Shown here: in pieces, positions 23,497 to 35,333 of the stretch | Position numbering within the stretch: position 1 is the first letter of the stretch | Layout of the letters: each line of letters begins with the position of its first letter | DNA from: Deuterostichococcus epilithicus | Lineage: Eukaryota > Chlorophyta > Trebouxiophyceae > Prasiolales > Stichococcaceae | Direction of reading: 5' to 3' | Length of the DNA stretch: 64,000 nt | Assembly: GCA_033439295.1 (NCBI GenBank) | Contig: JAVTLE010000005.1 | Location: forward strand, 2,034,501-2,098,500 | The notes under the pieces: generated by a model | The model's database searches: none | Seen by the model: only the letters and a program-made list of their open reading frames with translations | Told to the model about the DNA's origin: nothing | Position numbers and translations under genes: made by a program

Positions 23497-26400
23497 TCAA
23501 GGAGGTGCGACCTCCATCAGTATCTGAAGACAGGCGCACTCCGTGTGTCCTCCGCATTCGGGAAGTCGTCCAGAGGACCTTCGCCTCCTGGGAGCAGTGC
23601 TCAGACTGGGTGATTGGGCCATTGTGAACAGTTCGGCGTCGAATGCACACGGCTCGATGCATAGTCGATTCAGCCTCGGGCAGGGGGAGAGGATGAGAAG
23701 CTTGCCTGCAAGAGGCTGGAAGAAGGCTTCTGACGCGTCTGAAGCTGCTGAGCGCCCTGCAAGTTGGCAAAGGCGCACTGGTCAGACGACACTGCAGGGC
23801 AGTGCCATGACAGCGACGTCATCACAGGCATCCCATCTGTACAGTGCCAGAACTGGTCCGACTGCTTTGCGGCATTGGGGCAGACCATGGCACACCTGAG
23901 AACTTCTCCCGGCCCCACAGGATGATGGCGCCGATGATGCCGACGACGGCCTCAAAAGCTGGCGACAGGATTTCCTCAATCTTCGCCTTTGTGTCCTCCG
24001 CCGCATACTGCACGAGCATAAGGCACCTTCTTTGCTGTCCTTGTCCTCAAATTTCGCTTCTCAGCACTGCTGGTCGCGCTGGACGGGAGGGGCTTTCCAA
24101 GTCGGAGACATCTGCATGGAGTCAAGGACGCTGCAACTACCTGGGACCACCAGACGCCGAGGCCGATGGTGGTGACGCCTGCCAGCAGCAGGAACAGGAA
24201 GAAGTGCGCCACGCCAGAGTAGCCGCCACCCTTCGGCAGCCCGCCTGTGGACAAATACCTTTCCACAATCAGACAGGCAAGCACTTCAACTGAAGAGGTT
24301 TGCAGTCGCAGGCCGCCTATGTGTCGCTCAAGAACTGCCGGCGCAGCAGTGCAAAGGTTGAGCGAGTGTGCCTGTGAGCTCAGCCTGACGCGAGGCCTGC
24401 AGTGGGCCTGCGGAAAAGGTGTGGAAAAAAACAAACCGTTGGGGACTCCAGCGCCATTGGTGTCAGGGATGACGCGCCCGATGCCGGTGCACTGGTCCTC
24501 GTGGATCAGCCGCCGGTGCGTCTCGCTGCCAAAGTACTTCTTCTGCTTCACCAGCTGCGGCGAATGCGTAGGCATTGCAATTCAGCCAGAAAGAGGTTCA
24601 GAGAGTGGCTGGATGAGGTCGTAACATTGAAGGCTTGGACACTCGCTCCCGAATTGGTGCTTTCAACGACCGCGCAAACATCATTGCACAGGAGGCAGGT
24701 TGCGACGCTTTGCAAAGGGGTAGATCGCGCCGCTGCGCGCTGCTCGCACCTGGCACTGGTTGAGCTCAACGTCTGGCAGCTTCTTGCACTCGTGCGCTGC
24801 AGCAGACCACAGCTTGTCAATCACGGGCGCCGCCAGGCCAGTAAGAGGTCTTTGACAGCAAGCACGTGGTGCTCTGTCTGTTGACGCATCTCAGGCAGTA
24901 CGCAAACCGCCCTCAGACCGTGACGGGGAACCGCTGACAACACGGGGACCTCAGACAGCACAGGGAAGCGCTGCCTAACTGCTGCCGGAGTTTTAAATGA
25001 AGCACTGCGAATAATGAGGATGGTGACCCACCTATGTGGTTGTATTCGTAGCCAAACTCGCACTCGGTGTCGGCAAGGGCGCAGGGGCACGGCTCCGACT
25101 TTGTGTCGTCGTCAAAATTGTAGCTGTTGAAGCAGCGCGCCTCTGGTTTGCGCCGCTTCATTGTAAAGTTGCGGCCCAGCAGGCAGGCGTCCGGCCGTGG
25201 CGGCGACCACACCTCGTAGTCTGTCATCTTGCACTCCTGCTGGAGGGAAGCGCAAGATGAAACGCGCGCACACTGAGGGGTGTCGACACCTGGGTGACAC
25301 ATCCCTGTCGAGAGACGCAAGCCACAGCCGCCTGTGGAGCTGCAATGTGCCAGAAGCTGGTGGTCTTGGGTTTCAGGCCGGGCCCCAACTGGAGGCGGAC
25401 CGTCAGGCGGCAGGTGCGGTGCTGCATTTCCCGGGAGGGTTCAGTTCCATTTCTGACCCAGTCCCCAGTATATAGGCTACATAGAACGGATCTGCCTCCC
25501 CCCAGGACTCGGACAAACAAGAAGCAGCCCGCAGGCCGTTTGCCACTGTCGCAGGACTTTGGGAAAGACCCTCACCGCCAGGTCTGGGCCCATCAGATCG
25601 GTGATGTCGATGGTGTAGGTGCGGCCGCCGGCCGGCGCCTTGGAGCGCGCATCGTGCGTGCAGCTGGGGTGCGCATCCGAGGGCGTGCACGCCTGCCCAT
25701 GCACTATGAAGGTGTCGCTCTCGCCCTTCGGCTCCACCCTGCACGTACAACGAGATGCCAATCGCTGCAAGCGTGTTAGTCACAGTGCCGCCACACAGAC
25801 ACGTCTGCGCGGACGCTCGTTTACCCGCTCTGCTGGCTGGCGGCACACTCAAATGATGTGCTGGAAGCATGAGGCACCATACAAAGCAGAGCAAGTCGGA
25901 GCTCGTGGGCACTGTAGCAATGCATGCTGCGACAACACGTACGACAGGAGCAAGCTGGGGAGTCCGCCCAGGACGCTGTGATGCAGCTGCGGTTGCGCGG
26001 GCAGCAAGCCCGCATGCTTGGGTGAGTCGCACACCGGATATTCTGAATGCTGATGGCCTCAGCCAGCTGCACAGTGTGCCAGCAGCCGCCAGTGTCCAGG
26101 CTGAAGTACACCTCCTCCGCTGGCGCCGCCGACCCATGCACCGCCATGATGATGATGCCGCCATGGTCGCCCACCTGCAGCAACGACGCATGCAGGCTCA
26201 AGGTTAGGAGGCGACTGCACGTTCTCCCTTTTCTTGGCCGTGCACCGCCATGATGATGATGATGATGCCGCCGTGGTCGCCCACCACCAGCAGTGGTGCA
26301 TCTCAAGTTTGGATGCGTCTACATCATTTGCGATTCTTAACATAGTGGGAGGTTGCTGCGAGGTTGCTGGGAAACCAGGCAGAAGATGATTGCATCAGAG

Positions 26401-29400
26401 CCGGATTCTACATGATTGCATCAGAGCCGATTCCTAAATGCTTGTGGAACCTGGAGGACAAGGGGTCCCCAAAGCACCTCGTAGATAGCGGCAGTCGGCA
26501 GCACGTCGCGCCAGGTGCTGCCGCCGTCAGGCGAGATCCAGGTGCACGTGGTGTCAGCTGCTTCATCGAGGTACTCCCCTGAAAGTGCAGGTTCGCGGTT
26601 TGATACAGTGCGCAGGGCACCTTGACAGGTGTCGCAACAGAGCCGAATGAGGCACAGCCACGAAGCGGCAGCACACTCACGAACAGGTTTCAGGTGGTCA
26701 AAGATACGCCGGCAGCTTGAAAGCGAAGGGCAGCAGACGCACCCGTGTTGCCGACTGCCATGACAATTCCTGGCGCCGACTTGTGCGAGTAGAAGCTCGG
26801 CCGCGCATCTGCGAATGACAAGCAGAGCAGGCAAGAATCAGGTCAGTACACATGCCGATGTGCATCCAGGAGACGCAGGCCTGTCCAAAAATCCGGTCCA
26901 AGCGCTTTGGTATGCTCAGCGCTCATGCAGCAGTTCGAGAATCGGAAAGGGAAGTCAAGAGCTTGCACCTGCGCCGTAGTGCCAGGAGGAGGGCCCATGC
27001 AGGTGCAGCTTGCAGGTGTCGGAGGGGCGGCATGTAGAGCACTCTGGGAAGGTGAGATGCTCCGGCGGCGTCAGCTCCACCCAGTTCTCCGCGCCATTGA
27101 GGGAGATCTGCGTGCAGCGTTTTCAAGGCCGATAGGTATGCGGCGCAAGGAGTTTGACCCTTGTCCGAAGCAATGTCCGCCTGGTGAAACTGAGCTGGAT
27201 TGGCTCTGTGTGGGCTGCGAGCAGTCTGGCAAGATGGGGACGCCGCCGTGTTCTCAATGTGAAATGTCTGTCGCCATGTGGCTGCCCCGTGTGGCTGCCG
27301 GCATCTTCAGGGCGACCATGAGGAAGAAGGAACCACCTTGGTCTGCACGAACTGACCGTACGCCGTGCGGGACGGCAGCAGGCTCGGGTCCTTGAAAATC
27401 TTGCCGTCCAGCTGGTTGGCCAGGTAAATGCCTGAAAACAGAAATGCAGTACAGTACAGTGGAACTGATGAGGCCCCCAGACGGAAGCCGTGAAGTTGGC
27501 AGCTGCTGCGCAGCACTGCTGCGCGTGGACGATGGTTCAACTGATGGAGCCAGAGCGCGGATCCAGCTCAGCAGCTAATCACCCCGTGCAAGAATAGTGG
27601 ATGCAGCTGCATGTCCATCAAATCACCTGGCAGGCCCTCCACACGGGCAAAGTCGGTGACGTAGCCGCGGCGGAAGTTGCGGCGCATGCCGATGCTGTAG
27701 ATGGTGGAGTTGGGCCCGGGTGAGTAAATGATGGAGATGGGCGCCCGTGCCTGGAAGTCGTCCTTCTCGTCGTGGTCCACGATGATAAAGGCGCCGTCGC
27801 CCTCGTGCGTCTTGACCAAATTGTACCCCTGGCAGCATATACAGGGGCGCGTGTCAGACTCCGCAACATGTGTATGATTTATCTGGCCGTCGACGACGGC
27901 GAGTCCGGGCTCAAAGGTCAAAGAGGCGCCGTTGTACTCGTGCAGCTTCACCAGGTTGTACCTGTGCGCACCCTTGAAAGACAGGCTGAAAACGAAACTT
28001 CTGTTCCCGGCTGTTCACGTGATGAGACCCACACCTCGTAACGAGCCCAATGCGCCATCCGCTGGTCCACCGAGGCTAAGCCGCAGCAGGCAGCTCCTCA
28101 CAGCACATGACGACAACTCTCTAGGCCGAAGACCCTCATGCGGAAACAGCCACATCATCGCTCAGGTCGGGGCGGCGCGCCTGGTCCAGCCACTTGATGG
28201 GGATGCAGGCCTCCTCGAAGGTGAGGCCCTCGTCGGCGGAGACGAGCAGCGACACGGTGCGCGAGCGGCCGCCGCCGCCGCCGCCGCCGCGCTTTTTGCT
28301 GCCGTCCGGGTGCAGCGGGCAGTCTGACGGCGCCGCCAGGAAGATCTGGTCCTTGATGATCTGCGCAGGGAGTGTGCACAACGTCTTCGGGCAAGCCTGC
28401 TAATAAGCATGAAAGCCGGCCAAATGGCATCACATGTACTGGCTGCCCAAGCCGGAGGACAATATTCATGCATCGCCACTGGCACGGTCGCCACTGGTCA
28501 GCGGTCTGGAGGCCAGCAGTGGGGAGCGGGCAGGTTGACAGCCAGCGCACCTCGAACTGGTTGCCGCAGGGCACCAGAGCGTGCGGCTTGGACTTGAAAA
28601 AGTCCTTGGAAACCACGAAGTGCATGTCCTTGTCCCAGCCTGGGTACGGCCCCTTCAGCTTGGCGGTGCTCTCGTACACGGTCGCCAGGATAGTTTGGTC
28701 GGGGAAGGGGTCCGCCTGCGTTGCGTGGAATGGCAGGCAGGTTGCACGCTGCAGGGCTGCTCCGACAGGTCCTGTCCTCATGCTCGTCGCCTGGTGCTGG
28801 CAGTCACACAGTGACCTTCCATTGCGCAGCTGTGCGTGTAGTGACTCCCACTGACGAGGGTCCAGGCAGGGGGAGGATCAAGGCGTTGGCTTCAGGGCAC
28901 TCCTCACCTTTCGGCGCTCTAGGCTGGCGCCCCACTCGAAGTCCCAGAAGCTGGCGATGATGCCGTTGGACTCCGCCGTCAGGTTCTTCCAGCTGCGCGC
29001 AAAGTCTTGCGACAGGAACAGGTCGAAGGCGCACCACTTGCTGATGGCCGACTCCTCCTGGATTGAGCACATGACTGGGTTTCAAGATACCCAATGTTCA
29101 GCCACACCCAGAAGTTAAATTGCACATTGTGGGTAGACAAGGTGCAACACATTGTGTGGATGTTCAGATTTGCAAATGTTACCAGTGTCCACAGGTCAGG
29201 TGCATGAAAAAGCAGCGCAGTATTGTACAAAGTAGGTCGATGCTCTGCCAGCGACTGTTGCTTGTGAACCGTGGGAAGGTGCCGACCTTGAGGCATTCAT
29301 TGCGGCGCACGCGCGCCAGCACCCAGTCAGGCCGTGTCGGATGGATTTTGATTTCGCTGCAGGCACACGTATTGAACTGGTCATGATGCTCTGCTGTGAT

Positions 29401-30506
29401 TTCATTGCTTGAAGCTATGACAGACATGCCCAGCTGACAGCTCAACGAGAACTCCAAAGCCGCATCCTGCCAGCCCCACCTGCCATAGCCGAGCGTGCCG
29501 CCGGGCGTCGGCACCCCCGCGTACGTCTTGCCGTAGTCCTCGCTGATCCAGTGCAGGTGCCCTGGGCCCTGGAACAGGATGTGGCCCGGGTGCTCTGGCG
29601 GGAAGTGGATGTCCACGACGCCCACCAGGGCATCCTTGCGGTCTTTCTCATCCAGCGCGTCTGCACAGAGTCGCAACTGCCTTTACAGCATTAAGCGGCC
29701 CCAGCTGGAAGCAGCACACGGTCCTCGCGGTCGTTTTTCTACCTTGCCGTGTCAGGAGTGTGAATTGGGGCGCAATCAATTTTCAGTCTCAACTGTGAAC
29801 GGTGCATGGTGCCGGGGAGGTCGTGTCACTGCAGCAGGGCAGAAATACTGCGCTACAACCTGGTGCTGCGCCTGCAGCACAGCAGGTTCGGCTGCCCCAC
29901 AGGCAGCATGCAGCGGCAAGCCATGCCATGCGGTGCACGTGACGCTGCCCAGCCGGAAAGGTAGCCGCTGAGGACTCGCCTTCCATCTCATTCGTGCGGT
30001 CATCCCATGTGTCCGCCTTGCCATAGTAGTCGGACCGGAAGAGACGGCCACCCACCAGGCCGTCCGCTCCCCGCGTCAGCGCAAACACATACTGCACGGC
30101 AGCGCCGACACAGCATCAAACCGGAAGGTTGACGGTTGGCTCGCAATGAGACAGCTTCCACAATTATATTTCCATCCGTGACTGTGCAGACGGAATGGCG
30201 GAGCAGCAGCAGCACATAGGTCATGCACACCTTGTCGACATCGGCGTCCCTGCCCGCCCAGCGGACATTCACCACCGGAGTGGGCATCTCCTGCGGCTTC
30301 AGCCGACCCTCAACGGGGTACGTCTTCGTGCCTCTGCACTCCTTTGGCCGCTGCCCTGCCGCTGCATGGACTGCGCCCAGCAGGCCAGCTGCCTTGGCTC
30401 GACCGTGCTGCTCGTCACAGTTGTGACCGTAACACGTCCCCCTGCTGTCACGCACGGCTGCAAGTAGCAGCAGCGCGCACAGCAGTGGCGCTGCTACGCC
30501 CCTCAT
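23497..30506 (-). CDS. VPS10-domain (sortilin-type) sorting receptor
   Basis: Type I membrane receptor that would sort luminal cargo between Golgi and endosome/vacuole. It starts at 30506 with a signal peptide (MRGVAAPLLCALLLLAAV). A long beta-propeller follows with VPS10 hallmarks: YVFALTRGADG.. GGRLFRSDYYGK, HLHWISEDYGKTYAG, IKIHPTRPDWVLARVRR, DLFLSQDFARSWKNL, FVVSKDFFKS, SIIYSPGPNSTIYSI, TWISPDGGSTWRDVLP and VGDHGGIIIMAVHG (exon start 26174), then VYFSLDTGGCW. The Cys-rich 10CC-type segment has DYEVWSPPRPDACLLGRNF, CPCALADTECEFGYEYNH and GSETHRRLIHEDQC. A transmembrane helix lies near 24230-24160 (FFLFLLLAGVTTIGLGVWW). A second hydrophobic stretch (VVGIIGAIILWGREKF) follows. The last exon and stop (23497) are the least certain part. 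Confidence 0.85.
26241..26285 (-). repeat. Abortive copy of a VPS10 exon edge in the preceding intron
   Basis: This segment repeats the first ~40 bases of the exon that starts at 26174 (plus-strand 26137-26175), with an expanded ATG triplet tract. At the equivalent splice position the copy lacks the AG acceptor, so it should not be spliced in. Confidence 0.7.
26386..26435 (+). repeat. Two-copy 24-bp tandem repeat
   Basis: ATGATTGCATCAGAGCCG and following bases occur twice (26386-26409, 26412-26435) within a presumed intron of the receptor gene. Confidence 0.75.
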
Positions 30507-30845
30507 CGCTGATGACTTAGGAGGGCATCTGGATTGACGTAGTTGTGACGTGCAGCAACGGCTCGTAAACCCGCTCGCCACTGTCGGCCCGCGAATCTGG
30601 CACTGAGCAGCAAGTTTGCGCATACAGTTGTGAGTTGCAATTGTGAGTACGTTTAAGCGAAGCGGACTTCTCCGAGTACAGTACACACGAGCGAGGCATG
30701 CACGACTCACGCCCCTTATGCATTTACACAGCGGCCCGAGCCAACAAAATCACAGATTTGTGACGGCCAGCTTGATCGCATCACGCTCGACCTCGTCGCT
30801 TTCTGATCGGACAGCTGGTCGCCGTTTCCCTGACCAGCAGACCCA
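30507..30845. promoter_or_regulatory. Shared upstream region, sortilin / bL25
   Basis: A 339-base divergent gap that must contain both promoters. No specific element can be named. Confidence 0.4.
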
Positions 30846-32377
30846 ATGCTAGCCTCCCTCCTGAAGCAGTCGCGGCTACTGAGGAGCTCGCAACGCCTCG
30901 CACAAGCGACTCCTTCGCTTTGCAGACAGTTTGCTCAAGCAGCGCTCCAGGAAGCGGGCCCTGCAGGTGACTGCGGCGCCGCCGCATGCGTGCATGAGAG
31001 TTAGCGGCTCATCAACAAGAGAGCTGATCAATCGGTGACGATGGCGCGCAGAAGATGCTGCGGCGGTGATAATCGAACCAGCTGAGGTCGACCCGAACAC
31101 CATCAAGGCTGTGCCGCGGGAGGCATCCGGCACAACAGCCTCCGAGCGGCTGCGGCAGGTGTGTCGGCCTGGCAGCAGTAGCACGCAACCTTTTCAGACC
31201 TGAACGTCCTGAGCTCTCTAAACCTGAATATAGCTGCTCCCTGCTTTACGCACTCTTGCACTACACCTGACGGGCCGGATTCATGCATGCGCAGACTGGC
31301 AAGACGCCAGCGATCCTCTTTTCGCTGCCGGGAAACTTGTCACAGCTGCTGGCTCTGGACTCGAGGGAGATCGGCCGACTGGTAGGCCGGCTGTGAGCTC
31401 ACACCTGGGCCTGTGGTGGCGAAGCTGAGAATACCTAGTGACCCAATGGCACACAGTTGATTGGGGCTGCACGGCACTGCAGGTGAAGCGGCATGGAAGG
31501 CAGCCGTTTCATTGTCAGATCTTCAATCTGGAGGTGCATGGGGAAGAAGACGCACCACAGTCGTACCGCGTTGTGGTGAGAAATCTCGATCTCGTGTGCC
31601 TGCCGTTGATATGGTGTCAGCGCTTGCCCGCACATGTAATTGCTGCTTCCCAAATGCTGACGGAGCTTGTTATGTACCTGGGTGCAGCCGCGGTTGGTGC
31701 ACATGAACGCGGTGACGGGCGTGGTGGAAAACGTGACTTTCATGCACATGCCGCCGGAACGGCGAGCAGTCTTCGATGTGCCCCTATCGGTGCGCTCGTG
31801 CCAGAGGCACCGACCGTGCCAGAGGCACCGACCGCCTATCCCGCACTTTCAGTCGTATTGTGTGTTTTCAATCGGGGAATGCCTTCATGATCAACCGAGC
31901 AGCCTTCGTCAAGGCGTTTTCTGTTCAACAGCATGCCGGTTAACTGTCAGAAACACAGCATCGTATTGTTTCTGGACACAGGTGACGGGCGAGGACATGT
32001 CGCCGGGCCTGAAGCGCGGCGGCTTCGTCAACCTGGTGCAGCGGACGGTGTCGGTGTCCTGCTCGGGGGACGCTGTGCTGCCCCACATCGAGGTATGTGC
32101 TGTGCTGCGCTTGGATGCCTGCTTCGTCCTGTCCGAGACACCGTAACCATGCGCCCGCTGCTGGCTGTACATGCAGCCGTCAGCAGGCTGGGTGGCGATG
32201 GTCACAAATGCTGTAGCGCTGCCACTTCTTCTGTCGCAGGTGGACGTGTCGGCAATGGACCTGAATGCCAAGCTGTCGCTGGGGCAGCTCGCGAGCATGC
32301 TGCCGGAGGGTGCAAGCCTGATCGCCAAGGACCTAAAGCACCCAGTGGTGAAGATCAGCGGTCGCGGCAACCGGTGA
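30846..32377 (+). CDS. Organellar ribosomal protein bL25 (TL5/CTC family), probably mitochondrial
   Basis: Large-subunit 5S rRNA-binding protein of the L25/TL5 family. Exons 30846-30966, 31052-31158, 31295-31381, 31483-31575, 31688-31789, 31982-32092 and 32240-32377 sum to 252 residues. The N-terminus MLASLLKQSRLLRSSQRLAQ is a basic amphipathic presequence typical of mitochondrial import. The body matches plant homologues: TGKTPAILFSLPGN, VKRHGRQPFHCQIFNLEV, PRLVHMNAVTGVVENVTFMH, GEDMSPGLKRGGFVNLVQRT, DAVLPHIEVDVSAMDL and LPEGASLIAKDLKHPVVKIS. A plus-strand TGTAA at 32483-32487, about 105 bases past the stop, may be the poly(A) signal. Convergent with the methyltransferase gene. Confidence 0.88.
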
Positions 32378-32598
32378 CATCAGCGGGCTCTGCCACGTGA
32401 TGCGGTAGCACGCTTATTGCAATGGGGTGTCAGAATGGCTGGATGTCAGAAAGAGGGGATCGTCGCATCCTGGCCATCCACATGTAAGCGAGGCCCTGAA
32501 CGCGGACGAGGTATGCTATCATACAGCCGCTCCCCTGGACGACTCTCTCAGACTTACAATTGGTCAGCCGTGAGGCAGCACTACTGTCAGGATGTCCA

Positions 32599-34789
32599 TC
32601 ACCGTGGCTTGATCGCTACGACAGTCTTGTGCCTCGGCGAATTTGATGCAGTCTTTGGCGGCAGAAACCCTGCAGCTGTAATTGCGCCGGGCATGTCGAG
32701 TGACAGATACTCCATGAGCCACGGCTCCGTCGCCTTGAAGGCGACATATGCCGGCGGGTTTGAAAAGATTCGCCTCCAGATGGGCGATGCTGGGTCCATC
32801 TGCACGTGCAGCAGACAGGCACAGCTGTGAAACACACACATCATCGTCTACTTGAATCGCGATGGAACATGCCAGCAGCAACCAACTTACTATCCACAGG
32901 CACCCCACACTCCACAGGGTGGGGCACGACCTGAGACGTTGGCAGCTGACGCTGCTGCTGATGTTCACTCGCACCCACCTCCATGACAGCCAGTGTGCCG
33001 CCAGGCCGCAGCAGCCGATGCGCCTCCCTAAAGATGGCGGCCGATGCCTCCGCTGGGAGCTCGTGCGCCACCAGGCACAGGGTGACCAGGTCCGCACTCT
33101 CGGCCGACAGCCCGGTCGCCTCCGCATTGGCGTGCACGAACTGCAGCGCCTTGGCGCCGTTCAGCTCTTCCTGCCCAATGCAGATGTACGATCAGGGTCC
33201 CAGATTTGTCGTAACCTGCAGCTATCTGCTCCAGGAGCATCCGAGTCCATGCCAGCTCCCCCCACAATGAGGGCCGCAACTCCCAGTCGACTTTTCTGGG
33301 GAGGCGGGGCACGGGATTGGATCAAATCCAACACGCTTGCGTCTCTGCAAACATCTTCGACCTGGCATCCGTCCCATTCCACAGCAAAAAATTCAAAACA
33401 CAGCACGACTCCCACCTGCCGCCGCGCCTGCAGGTGCCTCCCGACTGCCACCATGTGCGGGCTGAGGTCCACGCCTGTGACCTGCGCCCCCTGGAACGCG
33501 CGGCGCACATGCGCCGAGCTGAGGCCCGTGGCGCAGCCCAGGTCCACTGCATTCTCCACCGGCCGTGCGTCAGCCTACGGCGCAGCGACGAGAGGCAGCG
33601 CCTCACACAAAAGAGGTCCGGGAATGAGGTGACGGCTGCAAGGTGACAGCACACTGAGGACGTGCGCATGAAGCAGTTGCAAATCTTGTGTTTGGTACCT
33701 AGTGCTTGGCTGCATCGCAGAGCGCACGTGGACTCCAGTCAGACACAGATGCGATCTCCAATATGCCCTGCGGCTGAGTGCGTCCAGCCGTGGAGGCTGC
33801 AACTCCTCTGAGTGCGCACCTCCGCCATGAAGCGTTTGGCAATGTCCATGAATGCGGCGCGGAACTTGTCGTCGCCCTGCGGGTCAGCCTCGCCAGTTTC
33901 GCCCAGCACCGTCGAGTGTACCGAGCGGCTGGCCACCTCAAACTCCATGGCCGCGCTCCAGCATAGGTTGCCTGCAAAAGCAAGAGGGTACATGCTGCGC
34001 CGGCGTGTGGACGGTGCAATAAGTTGGAAACTTTCGAGCGGGCAATTGGTCAGAAGGCCATTGCCAATTTCTCCTGCTGCTCCAAGGACCTGCAAGAAGT
34101 ATGCACCCACAGGAAGGCTGCGCTGCGCTCGTAGCAGCAGCGATGCCATGAACACGCAGGCCTGTCGCCAGCAGACGCCCCTGCCCACCATCTGGATATG
34201 CATGGAAGGGTTGGGTGTAGTACGACGGCAGCTGCACGTCCGGGTTGGTCGTCTCCGCCAGGCGCGCCTCCCAGTCAGCCTGGGTTTGCAGTGCCGCCAC
34301 CTCGGCTTCAAAGTCCTGCCCAATCAGCTTGCTGCGGTCCACAATCCGCTGGCGGGCCTGCAGAAGTGGAGTTACGATGGTCTGATGCAGGAAGACACAG
34401 CACACGGTAGATGGACAAGCACAAAAGGTTTTGATATCACGAACATTGAAAAAGTGGTGATTTTCTCAATTAACAGACGTATTGAGCCAATTGGTCGGCG
34501 TGGGCAGAGGGCGCATAATATGAGTCAAAGTCCGCACCGCTTTCGAGGCGCGCGCGAAGATGGGCTTGATGCTGAACAGCGCCTCGACTGCCTTGACCAG
34601 CAGCATGTTGCTGGGCTGCAGATCCTCGGCCGTCGGCGCCGTGGTTGGCGATGCGGTGCGTGTCACGCATTGGAGCGGCTGCCTCCGCCGGCACCGCCCC
34701 GAGATGCTATGGTGCCTGACGTTGCTTCCGCTGAATGCCGTTTGAGCCTGTCGAAACTTTTGCACTTCCAGCATGCCAGCAGTCTGCAT
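32599..34789 (-). CDS. SAM-dependent methyltransferase, plant/cyanobacterial type
   Basis: Class I methyltransferase of unknown substrate. The start is taken at 34789 (MQTAGMLEVQKFRQAQTAFS), which gives a Ser/Arg/Ala-rich, acid-poor N-terminus like a plastid transit peptide. Then come VEALFSIKPIFARASKA, ARQRIVDRSKLIG, EVAALQTQADWEARL and SYYTQPFHAY. The SAM fold follows: AVDLGCATGLSSAHVRRA (motif I, about 33550), VTGVDLSPHMVAVGRH (motif II), FVHANAEATGLSAESADLVT, FREAHRLLRPGGTLAVMEV (motif post-III), PWLMEYLSLDMPGAITAAGF and SPRHKTVVAIKP before the stop. The same order of blocks is typical of plant and cyanobacterial proteins annotated only as methyltransferases. Exon joints are approximate except the one joining SKA to ARQR. 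Confidence 0.82.
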
Positions 34790-35333
34790 GGCGGTGCCAG
34801 TCGCCTGGTGCTGATCGCCGAGTGCAGTTGTGTGAATTACAGGCACACGAGAAGCCGTGACTTGGAGGCGGTCGCGGCAAGCAGCTCTCGAGCAAGCAGA
34901 GTTTGGTGCGTGTTCATAGCAAACTTTGCAGCAAACAGATCCGTCGCGATGAAATGTGATGCGTGATGTGGATTTTCACCGCTGGGTGGCCACTAGATGG
35001 ATTGCCCAACTGAGTGTGGAGGCATCGGACGGCTGACGGCTGACTGCTGACAAGTGAGGGTGTAACACTTTCCGTGTTCCACAGCGCAACTAAGGGCAGT
35101 GACCTGCGCCCGGTACAGTGGAGCAGGCTCAGGTTTGCTGCTTCGAAGGCTGAACTCGCTGTGGGTTACGTCGGACGCAGCCCGGAAGGCGACGAACGGA
35201 GCTCAGGCTCCGGCAGCCTGAAGCGAGCGCCACGGGTCCCCTAACGAACACCTCATAAGGCTCGGCTTCCGCTAATTTGTCGGCGGAAAACCTGGCGGCG
35301 GCCGCTGCGCCTCGGGGCGTTCGCTGTCGGTGA
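34790..35333. promoter_or_regulatory. Shared upstream region, methyltransferase / GT34
   Basis: A 544-base divergent interval. No coding signal or repeat was recognised. It must carry both promoters. Confidence 0.4.

Noticed and set aside
23782-24019. The second hydrophobic segment as the start of a separate small membrane-protein gene
   Set aside because: It follows the receptor's transmembrane exon on the same strand with normal intron spacing and no independent upstream region, so it is kept as part of the receptor.
26241-26285. The upstream copy as a genuine alternative VPS10 exon
   Set aside because: There is no AG at its 3' splice position, and including it would repeat the same short peptide out of context. 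Treated as an abortive duplication.
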